Shown here piece after piece: positions 26,301 to 34,699 of a DNA stretch of 64,000 bases (positions within the stretch are counted from its first letter, which is position 1; each line of letters begins with the position of its first letter). The notes under the pieces are model-generated. The model was given only the letters and a program-made list of their open reading frames with translations, searched no databases and was not told the origin of the DNA. The stretch lies in the NCBI GenBank assembly GCA_965212545.1, contig CBDBVB010000033.1, forward strand, positions 1-64,000, in the 5' to 3' direction. The position numbers and the translations under genes were made by a program. This stretch comes from JABDIP01 sp965212545 (lineage in GTDB: Bacteria > Pseudomonadota > Alphaproteobacteria > DSM-16000 > Inquilinaceae).

Positions 26301-27353
26301 ATGGCAAATGCGTCGAAGAAGGCCGGCTCAGAGTTGGCGTGTGTCGGCAGCGATATTGGCAAGGACGTGTTCCACCTTGTCGGGTTCGATGGGGACGGCA
26401 AAATCGTCCTACGGCGGAAGATCAGGCGTCTGTCCTTGGTGGCCGAGTTCAAGAAGCTGCCAGTCTGCATTGTTGGCATGGAAGCGTGCTTGAGCGCGCA
26501 TTTTGTCAGCCGAAGCCTGCGCGAGTTGGGGTTCGAACCGCGGATCATGCCGGCGAAGTACACCAAGCCTTTCATCAAGGGGCAGAAAAACGACTACAAC
26601 GATGCCGAGGCCGCGCTGCGCTCCAATCTTCGCTGTGTTCGCGAGAAGACCCAGGATCAGTTGGACTTGCAGGCGCTCCATCGGGTGCGGGCACGACTGG
26701 TTTCGCGCAGGACGGCGACGATCAATCAGATCCGCGCCTTTTTGATCGAGCAGGGCATAGCGGTGCGAAGCGGGGCGCATGCGCTTCGCGTGTCGCTGTT
26801 TGCCATTCTGCAGACTCGAGAGGACGAGATATCGCCGCGCATGAGCGACATCATCGTCGGGCTCTATGAAGACTGGCTCTGGCTCGACGAGCGCATTGAG
26901 AGCACGACAAGCGAGATCGAGTTGATTAGCAAGCGCGAGGCCAGCTGTCAGCGGTTGATGAGCGTTCCTTGCATCGGTCCGATCATATCGACGGCCCTGG
27001 TGGCGGCCATCGGAACCGGTGAGGCGTTCGACAGAGGACGCGACTTCGGCGCCTGGCTCGGTCTCGTTCCACGGCAATACAGCACCGGTGGCAAGCCCAT
27101 CCTGGGCCGTATCTCGAAGCGTGGCAGCAGATATCTACGCACTTTGTTCGTGCAGGAGGCTCACATCATCCTGATGCGGCCCCACAATTGGGAGAGGTTC
27201 ATTTTCGGGCCGTGGCTGGAGCAGGCATCCCAGAGAATGCACAAGAACAAACTGGCCGCGGCGCTCGCCAACAAGCTCGCTCGCATTGCCCGGAGTGTTC
27301 TCAGGAACGGCAAGGCGTTCGACAGCAACCGTAGCGAGGTGACCGCGGTCTAA
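26301..27353 (+). CDS. IS110/IS1111-family DEDD transposase
   Basis: The 350-residue recombinase has an N-terminal RuvC-like DEDD domain: first Asp in GSDIGKDVFHL, Glu in VGMEACLS, and the Asp pair in KNDYNDAEAALR. A coiled-coil linker at about residues 130-210 follows. The C-terminal Transposase_20 domain (LMSVPCIGPIISTALVAAIG) carries the candidate nucleophilic serine in KRGSRYLRTL. It is full length and uninterrupted, so the element could be active. Members of this family are guided by a bridge RNA transcribed from the element's own non-coding end. Confidence 0.9.
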   Translation: MANASKKAGSELACVGSDIGKDVFHLVGFDGDGKIVLRRKIRRLSLVAEFKKLPVCIVGMEACLSAHFVSRSLRELGFEPRIMPAKYTKPFIKGQKNDYNDAEAALRSNLRCVREKTQDQLDLQALHRVRARLVSRRTATINQIRAFLIEQGIAVRSGAHALRVSLFAILQTREDEISPRMSDIIVGLYEDWLWLDERIESTTSEIELISKREASCQRLMSVPCIGPIISTALVAAIGTGEAFDRGRDFGAWLGLVPRQYSTGGKPILGRISKRGSRYLRTLFVQEAHIILMRPHNWERFIFGPWLEQASQRMHKNKLAAALANKLARIARSVLRNGKAFDSNRSEVTAV

Positions 27354-27592
27354 CTCGCCAAAGCCTCACCCGAGTACGCGATTGAGATGACTGCATGGAA
27401 CGGACCAAGAAACGCACCCAAAGTCTGATGACCCGAATGGTTGCTGGTCAACCTGTCCGCTAATGAGACCAATGGCGCGTGCGTATTCCCATCATGGCCA
27501 CGGCCCGCGAGCCGATCAAACAGGCCGGATACAAATCAGCGACTTCCGATATCCAGCAGAATCTCTCTTGCGATAAGCAGCCGGTCCATACA
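27354..27592 (+). ncRNA. Candidate bridge-RNA region in the 3' end of the IS1111-type element
   Basis: About 239 bases lie between the transposase stop and the right end. In IS1111-group elements the non-coding right end encodes the bridge RNA whose loops pair with donor and target DNA. The region is well conserved in length and holds no ORF of note. I did not fold it, so the RNA and its loops are inferred from family knowledge only. Confidence 0.35.
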
Positions 27593-27642
27593 TTGGGTCA
27601 CGACTGCCCATCCGGCAATTTCTCTGAGCCGGCAGCTAAATG

Positions 27643-27731
27643 GTCGACAGCTGACACACCCAGCCACACCGTTTGCTCCGAGCCGCTTTCCTGCCCAGCT
27701 ACTGGACTGGTGCGAACGGGCATTCATAGCC
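27643..27731. repeat. Dispersed repeat copy R1 (89 bp)
   Basis: This segment aligns along its whole length with 33558-33646. Both start GTCGACAGCTGACA and end CGAACGGGCATTCATAGCC. Its second half also matches the ends of the longer copies at 29639-29773 and 40137-40273. It lies between the IS1111 right end and a MITE-like element that abuts its last base. Confidence 0.7.
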
Positions 27732-27733
27732 GA

Positions 27734-27877
27734 GGCTGTTGAAGAACTATTTTGAGGGGTCCGAGACGCAAGATTGAAACGCCCAACGATCCTCAAGGGA
27801 AAGAACGATTCACTGAGATTGCGGTTTCGATTCCATTCTTTCGGCAGGGTGGTCGCCACCGGAGTTCTTCAACAGCC
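27734..27877. repeat. MITE-like element 1 (144 bp)
   Basis: A 17-bp perfect inverted repeat (GAGGCTGTTGAAGAACT at 27732-27748 and its complement at 27863-27879) encloses non-coding DNA. Counted from the GG and CC ends it is 144 bp, exactly the length of the related element at 39990-40133. The two share near-identical ends (GGCTGT..AAGAAC) and short internal matches such as AACGAT and TGCGGTT. No transposase is inside, so it would be mobilised by an outside enzyme. Confidence 0.65.
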
Positions 27878-27931
27878 TCAGCCAACAGCAGACCGAAAGT
27901 GCGTGCCTTTGAGACACCGGCCATGCTTTCG

Positions 27932-29149
27932 CTATAAGGTCCCTTTGTTTTTTTTTCCCTTAGGTGCCGAAACTACTAAGGTCGCTCCTCCTTTTTCAAT
28001 GCGCGACAAGTAACGGTAAGAACTCTTCGCCTCCTCTTCGTAAAGCTTGGCGGCCGTAGAAACTCCATGAATCAGTACCCCGACTGCCAAGCCCGCCCCT
28101 GCACCCAGAAATACTGGCAGCGTCAGGCCCCCCACAAAAGCTGTCGAAGCCGTTGCTGACGCTGCAGGGCCTGCCACCGCTCCAGTAACACTTCCTCCCG
28201 CGACCGACTTCGCTAGAGTCTTTAGAAAATCACCCGCGTTGGCTCCTAGGCCGTTCCCAAAGAAACGACGGGCGAACTTCGACATTCCCCTTTTGCTCTC
28301 TTGCCAGCGCTCAATTACTTCATCCGCTGCCTCGCTCAGGTACTTGTCTCGTCGCGCACGGTTCTCCATCGCTGGAATTTTGGCAGCCATATTGCCGATC
28401 TCTTCCTTCAGCGTGAACAATCCTTCGCGGTCTTTCGACATACTAGCAATGTCTTTAGCGGTAAGTTGGGACGCATCAAATCGTGTTTGTATCACCAGCT
28501 CGAGCAGATGGTTCGAGACCTCGGATTCTTTCGGCTTCGCGAACAGCTGGCGCCCCCTTACAAGTCGATCGTAGATCGCATCTTCGTTCTTCAGAGCGAG
28601 CGCTGCATGGACAGGGCCAGAACTAGTAACGATGTCCAGTCCATCATTCTTTGCCACAGCCGCCGCCATTGTCGACATGAAGGCTTCGCCGAGTATCGGA
28701 TGCACTGCGACCCAGTGATATTTCCGGTTAGGAATAGATGGTTCCCATGCGAGGCTGCTAAATTTAAGAAAATCTAAGAGATCAGAGGAGAATTTTCCCC
28801 GGTGTATCTGGAATGCGTTTTCCCCATCTGCGTATTCTCTTCTGGCCCGCACTAGCGAGAATTTCTCGTGTAGCTGCGTTCCTGCGTTTTCGTAGTCAAT
28901 TTCGAGTCTCTTCCTAAATTTATCCTGCGCCTGCCACACCGCTCCGCTTTCGAGCCGCGCTTCGTCGAGTAGCGGCCGTTTCTGTCGGCCCTTCGTCCTG
29001 CTAAACGGGCGCGCTTCTTTAGTGTCATTGACTGAGAAGCCGCTGGGCACCATTCGGAACACGTGCGGGAAGCACAGCAAAGTGCCCTTGAGCCAATTGA
29101 TGTCCCGCACGTGAATGTAGGGGTAGTAAAGGGCGTCGCGTTCTTTCAT
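27932..29149 (-). CDS. DUF6236-type protein with C-terminal membrane hairpin
   Basis: I prefer the ATG at 29149 (MKERDALYYPYIHVRDINWL) over an upstream TTG, giving 405 residues. The N-terminal stretch YYPYIHVRDINWLKGTLLCF fits the DUF6236 pattern, a family of unknown function often found in accessory regions. The middle (100-280) is mixed helical. Residues 310-375 form a Gly/Ala-rich double hydrophobic segment resembling a membrane-inserting hairpin, followed by a Lys-rich tail. It stands alone and has lower G+C than its neighbours, indicating separate acquisition. No function can be assigned. Confidence 0.6.
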   Translation of the reverse strand: MKERDALYYPYIHVRDINWLKGTLLCFPHVFRMVPSGFSVNDTKEARPFSRTKGRQKRPLLDEARLESGAVWQAQDKFRKRLEIDYENAGTQLHEKFSLVRARREYADGENAFQIHRGKFSSDLLDFLKFSSLAWEPSIPNRKYHWVAVHPILGEAFMSTMAAAVAKNDGLDIVTSSGPVHAALALKNEDAIYDRLVRGRQLFAKPKESEVSNHLLELVIQTRFDASQLTAKDIASMSKDREGLFTLKEEIGNMAAKIPAMENRARRDKYLSEAADEVIERWQESKRGMSKFARRFFGNGLGANAGDFLKTLAKSVAGGSVTGAVAGPAASATASTAFVGGLTLPVFLGAGAGLAVGVLIHGVSTAAKLYEEEAKSSYRYLSRIEKGGATLVVSAPKGKKNKGTL

Positions 29150-29801
29150 CTGTTCGACATCCAAAGGTAATTACAGAAACGCGCAGAGTTCAGGTAGAGT
29201 CCGGTTCAATACTCGTCATCCGGTCTAATCTGGCACCCTAACGTCCGCAAGTTCGGCGGTTTGCGGGATCATGTATGAGCGTCACGTCCATGACATCGCC
29301 GCGCTTCGAGTTTCGAAATGGAATCTTAGGACTCATCTATATTCACTTCAATAGCTCGAGAACCAGACAGCAAACACCCTACCGCCTGAAATTACCTGGT
29401 CATATGTTCTGCATTGATATGCTCGCCATCCGGCGCCGACTCTCGATTAGGCGCTTCGCACAAAAGCAGTCAATCCGTATCGGTTCACCATCGCTGGTTT
29501 AATCGCTCAGCCTCAACAATCTGCCCGGGAGTCATGGTCGCGGCAGCCCTTGAATCTGTCAGGAAGGGTTGCGTGGTCAACTCAAGATCAATTACCCAAC
29601 AACACAGTTTGGAAGATCAGCCCGACTGTCAGCGGCGGGTCAACAGCCGTCCATCAGGGCATGCCTTTGGCACGACTGCAGTTTGGCTTATGCGGCCAAA
29701 GCCAGCCGCTCTGTCCGCTCTGACCCGCATTCCTGACGGACTGGTAAACTCGTCCGATCAGGTGTTCGTAGCCATCTGTGGACGGCCGGGGCGTCTTGAA
29801 C
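29150..29801. other. Gene-free spacer carrying dispersed repeat R4
   Basis: This 650-base spacer contains no supported gene. Its right part (29639-29773) is dispersed repeat R4. Confidence 0.5.
29639..29773. repeat. Dispersed repeat copy R4 (135 bp)
   Basis: This copy is closely similar to 40137-40273: both begin GTCAACAGCCGTCCATCA and share GCGGCCAAAGCCAGCCG, GTCCGCTCTGA and CGCATTCCTGAC. The 3' half is shared with the shorter copies R1 and R2. It lies just past the stop of the papain-like gene. Confidence 0.7.
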
Positions 29802-30572
29802 CTATTGGATGAGGTCTTTGAGTTTGCCTTTCTTCTCAACCTGAAAACAGCCCCGCAGACACATCTTTTTGGGCCCAAACAAACGTTCATTAGGCTCATG
29901 AACGACGCTCTGATTCATGTTATCGCCATAGTACCGATCACACACAGCGCCCCATAGATCTATGACGAAGTAAGACTTCTTATCCAGGTTCTTAAAGTAG
30001 AATCTTTCATTAAACCCGATTTTCCCTCTAGGTTTCGACTCGGTGCTAAGTACCACGATGAAGTGGCCATCAAAATCAGGGTTACCCCTGGCAACCAAAT
30101 ATAACACGCACGGTTTCCCAAGTTCTTTGACCTCGCGTAGAGCAAGCACGGCAGATTGCTGGCACCACAACGGCGTACAGAGCTTCTTCGGATTGACCGA
30201 TTTCAGCTCATTAGTTTCTTCGTCCACTACGACATCCGGGAATTTAAAGCCTTTTGTTTTCCTCATGGTCGCCTTCAGCATACCTTCAAGATGTTCATAA
30301 TTGTGAATATCTTTCCTTCCGGACATTACCTTCTGTTGGAGTAGTGGCACTCCTTTTCCACGTTGGTACCACTTGTCCTTGTCAGGATATTTCTTCTTTT
30401 TGAGTTTCCCATATCTAGTGCAGAGGATGCCAAAATAATCGCCAACCATGTAAATGTCTCTCATCGGATCCATTGTCTTCTTGACAAGTTTCTTTATATT
30501 ATTGAGATCTTGTTTTTTGAAGAGGCTGGGGAGCTCAAAATCTTTGCTTTCACTTGGCGAAAGGAAACTCAT
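29802..30572 (-). CDS. Hypothetical protein with papain-like Cys-His-Asp pattern
   Basis: The protein is 256 residues. GGAGG lies upstream of the ATG at 30572, which overlaps the stop of the preceding ORF (ATGA). Residues 135-220 show three blocks in the order expected for papain-fold peptidases or deamidases: LCTPLWCQQSAVLALRE (Cys), then PDFDGHFIVVLS (His), then SYFVIDLWGAVCDRYYG (Asp-x-Trp). The rest is Lys-rich with no signal peptide. G+C is well below the local average, a sign of recent transfer. The fold assignment is mine from the motif order and spacing. A toxin/effector or a housekeeping peptidase are both possible. Confidence 0.45.
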   Translation of the reverse strand: MSFLSPSESKDFELPSLFKKQDLNNIKKLVKKTMDPMRDIYMVGDYFGILCTRYGKLKKKKYPDKDKWYQRGKGVPLLQQKVMSGRKDIHNYEHLEGMLKATMRKTKGFKFPDVVVDEETNELKSVNPKKLCTPLWCQQSAVLALREVKELGKPCVLYLVARGNPDFDGHFIVVLSTESKPRGKIGFNERFYFKNLDKKSYFVIDLWGAVCDRYYGDNMNQSVVHEPNERLFGPKKMCLRGCFQVEKKGKLKDLIQ

Positions 30573-30826
30573 GCGCTGCCTCCTAACTTAGGATCGTTCA
30601 GTTTCAGACCTACTGGACCGAGGTTGGCCTGGGCCAAACCGCGTGAAGATTGCTGGTACAACAGGTAGCGGGAGGCATAATCCAGGATCGCAGAGCTACC
30701 CACACAGCAGTGCTCTAAATGGCAACGACCGAACCGATCATGCCGTTCAACCGCTAACGTCAAAATCCTAATGTACTTGGGCCGAATTACCTTGATGCAT
30801 ATCATCCATGACGGGAAATCTGACAA
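30569..30826 (-). CDS. Short ORF coupled to the papain-like gene, possibly truncated
   Basis: This 85-residue frame ends in a TGA that overlaps the ATG of the papain-like gene by one base pair step (ATGA). Such overlap suggests real co-translation. The sequence includes RHDRFGRCHLEHCCVGSSAI and ends GPVGLKLNDPKLGGSA; I recognise no family. Its upstream side meets the IS5-type element within about 20 bases, so the ORF may be the C-terminal remainder of a longer gene cut by that insertion. Confidence 0.4.
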   Translation of the reverse strand: MSDFPSWMICIKVIRPKYIRILTLAVERHDRFGRCHLEHCCVGSSAILDYASRYLLYQQSSRGLAQANLGPVGLKLNDPKLGGSA

Positions 30827-30844
30827 CCAATCGCGCAGCCATGA

Positions 30845-31670
30845 AGTCTAGGCCATAGACTCATTATGCCGCATCCATATTCGCATAGACGCGAGTTGGA
30901 CTGAGGCGAGGAGGTTGTCGTCTCGCTTGTCGTATCGGGTGGCGATTGCCCGGTACTGCTTGAGCTTGTTGAAGAAGCGCTCTACGAGGTTTCGGTATCG
31001 ATAGAGGAAGGTGCTGAAGACCGGTATGCGCTTACGGCCCGGCATCGGCTTGATGTTTGCCCATGCGCCGCGCGCCGCCATCTCGGTCCTGAGGGCATCG
31101 CTATCATAAGCGCGGTCGGCGAGCAGGATGTCGCCGGTGCCCACGGTGTCGAGCATGTCTTGCGCGCTGCGTCCGTCGTGGGCCTGACCTGCGGTCAGCT
31201 TGAGCGCGATCGGCAGGCCATTGGCGTCGACCAGCGCATGGATCTTGGTGGTCAGGCCGCCACGCGAGCGACCCATGCAACCGGGTCGGTCTTTTTTTGG
31301 GCGTTGGCGCCGTGCTGATGAACCCGGATCGAGGAGCTATCGATCATCTGGATATCACCCTCATAGGCGTCGGACACAGCCTCCAACAGCCGCGCCCAGA
31401 TACCCGCCCTGCGCCAACGGTTGGAACCGGTTCACGCATGTCGTGTACGGCCCGTAGCGCGCCGGAATGTCCGCCCACGGCGCGCCGGTTCGAAGCCGCC
31501 AGAAGATCCCGTTCAACACCCGCCGGTCATCCGCCCGAGGCACGCCGCGGACCTTCGTCGGCAACAACGGCTGGATCACCGACCACTCGAAATCCGTCAG
31601 ATCGAAACGCGCCATCCACTGTCTCCCTTCCAGGAAACTGAATCACGTCAAACCTGATTTGGGAATCCTA
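30845..31670 (-). mobile_element. IS5-family element (IS427-like, about 0.83 kb)
   Basis: Two overlapping transposase frames lie on the minus strand. The left (5') side carries the leader expected for this group near 31620-31665. I could not match clear terminal inverted repeats, so the borders are approximate. Confidence 0.6.
30848..31615 (-). pseudogene. IS5-type transposase, orfA/orfB with slip site, orfA damaged
   Basis: OrfA starts MARFDLTDFEWSVIQPLLPT at 31615. One extra base near 31423 disrupts it after YGPYTTCVNRF, and it ends at 31361. In the corrected frame it would continue RWRRAGIWARLLEAV and reach an A7G run at 31291-31298. A -1 slip there enters orfB (MGRSRGGLTTKIHALVDANG at 31276), which carries the DDE-domain ILLADRAYDSDALR and YRYRNLVERFFNKLKQYR. 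Frameshifting on an A-run is normal for IS427-type elements. The extra base in orfA is not, and makes this copy inactive unless it is a sequencing error. Confidence 0.75.
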
Positions 31671-31926
31671 TTTATGGGTATGTGGCCTAGGCCCTCCGCG
31701 TCGCCAGTTCACTCTTTCAGCCATGGCAGCCGCCGTCAGTTCTGGGTCACGAGCGGCAGACGACGCCCGTCCGATGGGAGGTCCGCAGCCAGAGAGAAAG
31801 CTGACATTTGGGCTCTAAGGTCGGCTTGCTGCAAGTAAGCGGCCGCGCGTTCCTAGAGCCGTTGAGGCGTGCTCATAGCCAAATTCGGAAGCCGCGACAT
31901 CTTGGCCGTCTGCCAGACGGAACCGC
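31616..31926. other. IS5 5' end and spacer to the long TPR gene
   Basis: The first 50 bases belong to the IS5-type element. The last 50 resemble the sequence beside the short TPR gene (about 19200-19265). I see no gene here. Confidence 0.4.
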
Positions 31927-33468
31927 TCATTGGGACATCGCACGGATCGACCTGGCAAGCTCTTCCATCCTCGCAGCCTCATCGGCGCGGGCGGTCTGTC
32001 GGAGTAGTGCAGCATAGTTCTCCAAGCTCACGGCCACGTCCGGATGCTCGGGTCCCAGGGCCTTTTCCCTGATCGCCAGAGAGCGCTGATAGAGCGGCTC
32101 GGCCTCCGCGTGGCGACCTAGGGCTTGGTAGAGTAGCGCCAGGTTGTTGAGGCTCATGGCTACGTCTGGATGCTCGGGTCCGAGGGCCTCCTGCCAGATC
32201 GCCAGTGAGCGCTGGAAGAGCGGCTCGGCCTCCATATAGCGGCCTTGGGAGTCATAGAGTCCCGCGAGGTTGTTGAGGCTCTGGGCCACATCCGGATGCT
32301 CGGGTCCCAAGGCCTTTTCCCTGATCGCCAGAGAGCGCCGGTAGAGCGGCTCGGCTTCTGCGTACCGGCCCTGGGAATCATGGAGTAACGCCAGGTTGTT
32401 GAGGCTCATGGCTACATTCGGATGCTCGGGTCCCAGGGCCTTTTCCAGAATCGCCAGAGAGCGCCGGTAGAGCGGCTCGGCCTCGGCGTAGTGGCCTTGG
32501 GTTCGATAGAGTTCTGCCAGGTTGTTGAGGCTCTGGGCCACATCCGGATGCTCGGGTCCCAGGGCCATTTCCCTGATCGCCAGAGAGCGCCGGTAGAGCG
32601 GCTCGGCTTCCGCGTAGCGGCCTTGCGATTGGTGGAGTAGCGCTAGGTTGTTGAGGCTCGTGGCCACATATGGATGCTCGGGTCCCAGGGCCTTCTCCCA
32701 AATCGCCAGAGAGCGCTGGTAGAGCGGCTCGGCCTCCGCGTAGCGGCTTTGGGCTTCGTAGAGTCCCACCAGGTTGTTGAGGCTCGCGGCAACATCCGGA
32801 TGCTCGGGTCCCAGGGCCATTTCCCTGATCGCCAGAGAGCGCTGGTAGAGCGGCTCGGCCTCAGCGTAGCGGCCTTGGACTTTGTAGAGTCCCGCTAGGT
32901 TGTTGAGGCTCGTGGCCACATATGGATGTTCGGGTCCCAGGGCCCTTTCCCAAATTCCCAGAGATCGCTGGTAGAGCGGCTCGGCCTCCGCATAGCGGCC
33001 CTGGGATTCATAGAGTAGCGCCAGGTTGTTGAGGCTTGAGGCCACATCCGGATGCTCGGGTCCCAGGGCCTTTTCCAGAATCGCCAGAGAGCGCCGGTAG
33101 AGCGGCTCGGCCTCGGCGTAGTGGCCTTGGGCTCGATAGAGTTCCGCCAGGATGCTGAGCAGGGTGGCGGTGGTCGGATGATCGAGGCCAAACTCTTGCT
33201 CGCCCAGCCTCAGCGCGTCCTCGGCGAACGGTAGGGCCTCTTGGTAACGGCCTTGGGCGTACAACTCCCCGGCCCGGTTGAAGGCGCTCACAAGCTCCGC
33301 AGACTGGCCCTGGGCCGCAGCGGGCCACAGGATTAGGGCCACCAGGACGGACAGCAGCCAAGTATTCTTGTGCGTGGTCATCGAACCAGTCTGCTCTGCG
33401 CACATCGGATTCCGCATTGACATGGCACAGCGGGCGAAGGAGACGGAGCGCAATCCTCCAGACATCAC
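31927..33468 (-). CDS. Secreted protein of ten kinesin-light-chain-type TPR repeats
   Basis: This is 513 residues from the first methionine. The signal peptide MTTHKNTWLLSVLVALILW (ending AAAQGQS) begins at 33381, which is the likelier start. The mature part is a nearly perfect array of ten 42-residue TPR units, consensus PEHPDVAxSLNNLAxLYxxQ then GRYAEAEPLYxRSLAI. This gives a 126-bp tandem DNA repeat. Such solenoids bind protein partners, and here it is exported. It is the long paralogue of the gene at 19.3-19.9 kb. Repeat number probably varies by recombination. No enzyme domain is attached and no partner gene is adjacent. Confidence 0.85.
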   Translation of the reverse strand: MMSGGLRSVSFARCAMSMRNPMCAEQTGSMTTHKNTWLLSVLVALILWPAAAQGQSAELVSAFNRAGELYAQGRYQEALPFAEDALRLGEQEFGLDHPTTATLLSILAELYRAQGHYAEAEPLYRRSLAILEKALGPEHPDVASSLNNLALLYESQGRYAEAEPLYQRSLGIWERALGPEHPYVATSLNNLAGLYKVQGRYAEAEPLYQRSLAIREMALGPEHPDVAASLNNLVGLYEAQSRYAEAEPLYQRSLAIWEKALGPEHPYVATSLNNLALLHQSQGRYAEAEPLYRRSLAIREMALGPEHPDVAQSLNNLAELYRTQGHYAEAEPLYRRSLAILEKALGPEHPNVAMSLNNLALLHDSQGRYAEAEPLYRRSLAIREKALGPEHPDVAQSLNNLAGLYDSQGRYMEAEPLFQRSLAIWQEALGPEHPDVAMSLNNLALLYQALGRHAEAEPLYQRSLAIREKALGPEHPDVAVSLENYAALLRQTARADEAARMEELARSIRAMSQ

Positions 33469-33898
33469 CGCACTTCATAGCGGGGGCGATTGGCTCGGCG
33501 TCAGCAACGGGTCACGACCTGCCAATCACGCCCATCCTCTGAACCGTCGGCTATGGAGTCGACAGCTGACAGACCCGTCCACACAGTCCGCTCGGAGCCG
33601 CTTTTCTGACCAGTTGCTGAACTGTTACGAACGGGCATTCATAGCCATGACCGGAAGATCTGTCGCAACGGAGCCCATGTAACCACGGCTACGCGAGCCT
33701 ATCCACGAGATGCTTTTGTTGGATTTAGGTCAGGTGTGTCGAAGCCCTCGGAGAACCAGTGGTAGATCGGAACGATTTGGACTGGGACCGCTCTATCATT
33801 CCGACCTGGTTTCTCGAGGCCCATGCTGCAGAGCTAGGACGCGCTGCGTACCCTCTCCGACCGAGAGGGCGCGCCCTACTCGATACCTAAGCTCAAAG
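33469..33898. other. Spacer with dispersed repeat R2
   Basis: These 430 bases contain repeat R2 (33558-33646) and otherwise no supported gene. Confidence 0.5.
33558..33646. repeat. Dispersed repeat copy R2 (89 bp)
   Basis: This is the full-length partner of R1 (27643-27731), with the same start (GTCGACAGCTGACA) and the same end (CGAACGGGCATTCATAGCC). The 3' half matches the ends of R3 and R4. No coding potential is seen. Confidence 0.7.
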
Positions 33899-34483
33899 CT
33901 ATTGTGTGGGCTTCCACTCGCTGATCAATCGCTCCGCCTCGGCCAAATCCTCGGGGGCCATGTCTTCCTCAAGCCACCCAATTATGGATACCATGAGGTC
34001 TTTGTGGGGGGCCACCTTGAGACGCGCAGCGGCCAGCTTCGCCCACTTGTACGCTCGTATACGCTTTGGCGGGGAAGTGAAATAGTACATGGCGGCAAGT
34101 GCATATTGCGCCGTTGCATAGTCTTGATTGGCGGCTGTGTGATACAGCTCCAACATCTTTTCGCGGTCTTCGCAGACGCCCTCGCCATCCCGGTACCGGT
34201 TCGCGAGAAGAACCTGGGCGACAGGGTGACCTTGTTCAGTGGCGCGCCGATACCATGTAACCGCCACATCATGATCTTTAGCCGTGCCCCAACCATCCTG
34301 GAAGAGCGCCCCCAGCAAAACCTGTGCGTTGGCGTCTCCCTGTTCAGCCAGCAGGCGAGCATTGCGATGAGCGGTAATAAAATCATCGTTCCAAACGGCT
34401 TTGGTGATGGCCTCATCAATACTATCTCGGAGTGGATTGTCCTCGGATAGAACTATGCCCCGGACGCATGTTTTGACTTCCAT
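33899..34483 (-). CDS. Sel1-repeat protein
   Basis: This 194-residue protein has three or four Sel1-like units: ANAQVLLGALFQDGWGTAKD, then HPVAQVLLANRYRDGEGVCE, then YATAQYALAAMYYFT. Each unit is about 36 residues, the alpha/alpha solenoid variant of TPR. It has no signal peptide, so it is likely cytoplasmic and a protein-binding adaptor. It is a single gene with spacers on both sides. Sel1 proteins occur in regulatory, effector and defence contexts, and nothing here selects among them. Confidence 0.75.
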   Translation of the reverse strand: MEVKTCVRGIVLSEDNPLRDSIDEAITKAVWNDDFITAHRNARLLAEQGDANAQVLLGALFQDGWGTAKDHDVAVTWYRRATEQGHPVAQVLLANRYRDGEGVCEDREKMLELYHTAANQDYATAQYALAAMYYFTSPPKRIRAYKWAKLAAARLKVAPHKDLMVSIIGWLEEDMAPEDLAEAERLISEWKPTQ

Positions 34484-34699
34484 AATCTATTCCGATCTCA
34501 AGGGTCCAAACCGGCCCACTCGCAAGCAATATTTCCTCGGCTGACCTCAATGTGGGAACTCGGGCAATCCTCCTTAGCTTCAGACCGTGGGCTCCAAGAG
34601 CGATGGTCGCCCAACAACACCCGATCCTCTGAGCAAGCATGCCGGTTCACAAACTGAGGCAGCCGGTTACGGAAACCGGGAATGGCAAAAAAGGTTCCG

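Larger units (their letters stand above)
26218..27592 (+). mobile_element. IS110-family element, IS1111 group (about 1.37 kb)
   Basis: A DEDD transposase gene is bracketed by a perfect 14-bp inverted repeat, ATGGACCGGCTGCT at 26225-26238 and its complement at 27576-27589. Subterminal inverted repeats are the mark of the IS1111 subgroup of IS110. I extend the ends by the usual few bases beyond these repeats (7 left, 3 right), so exact boundaries are inferred. The element sits between the stop of the YhaN-like gene and a dispersed repeat, and no gene is visibly broken by it. Confidence 0.8.

Noticed and set aside
29275..29502. 75-codon plus-strand ORF in the spacer
   Set aside because: It has no Shine-Dalgarno, no recognisable motif and no coding-type composition.
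32020..33170. CRISPR-like or satellite repeat array
   Set aside because: The 126-bp period is in frame and encodes 42-residue TPR units; there are no spacers.
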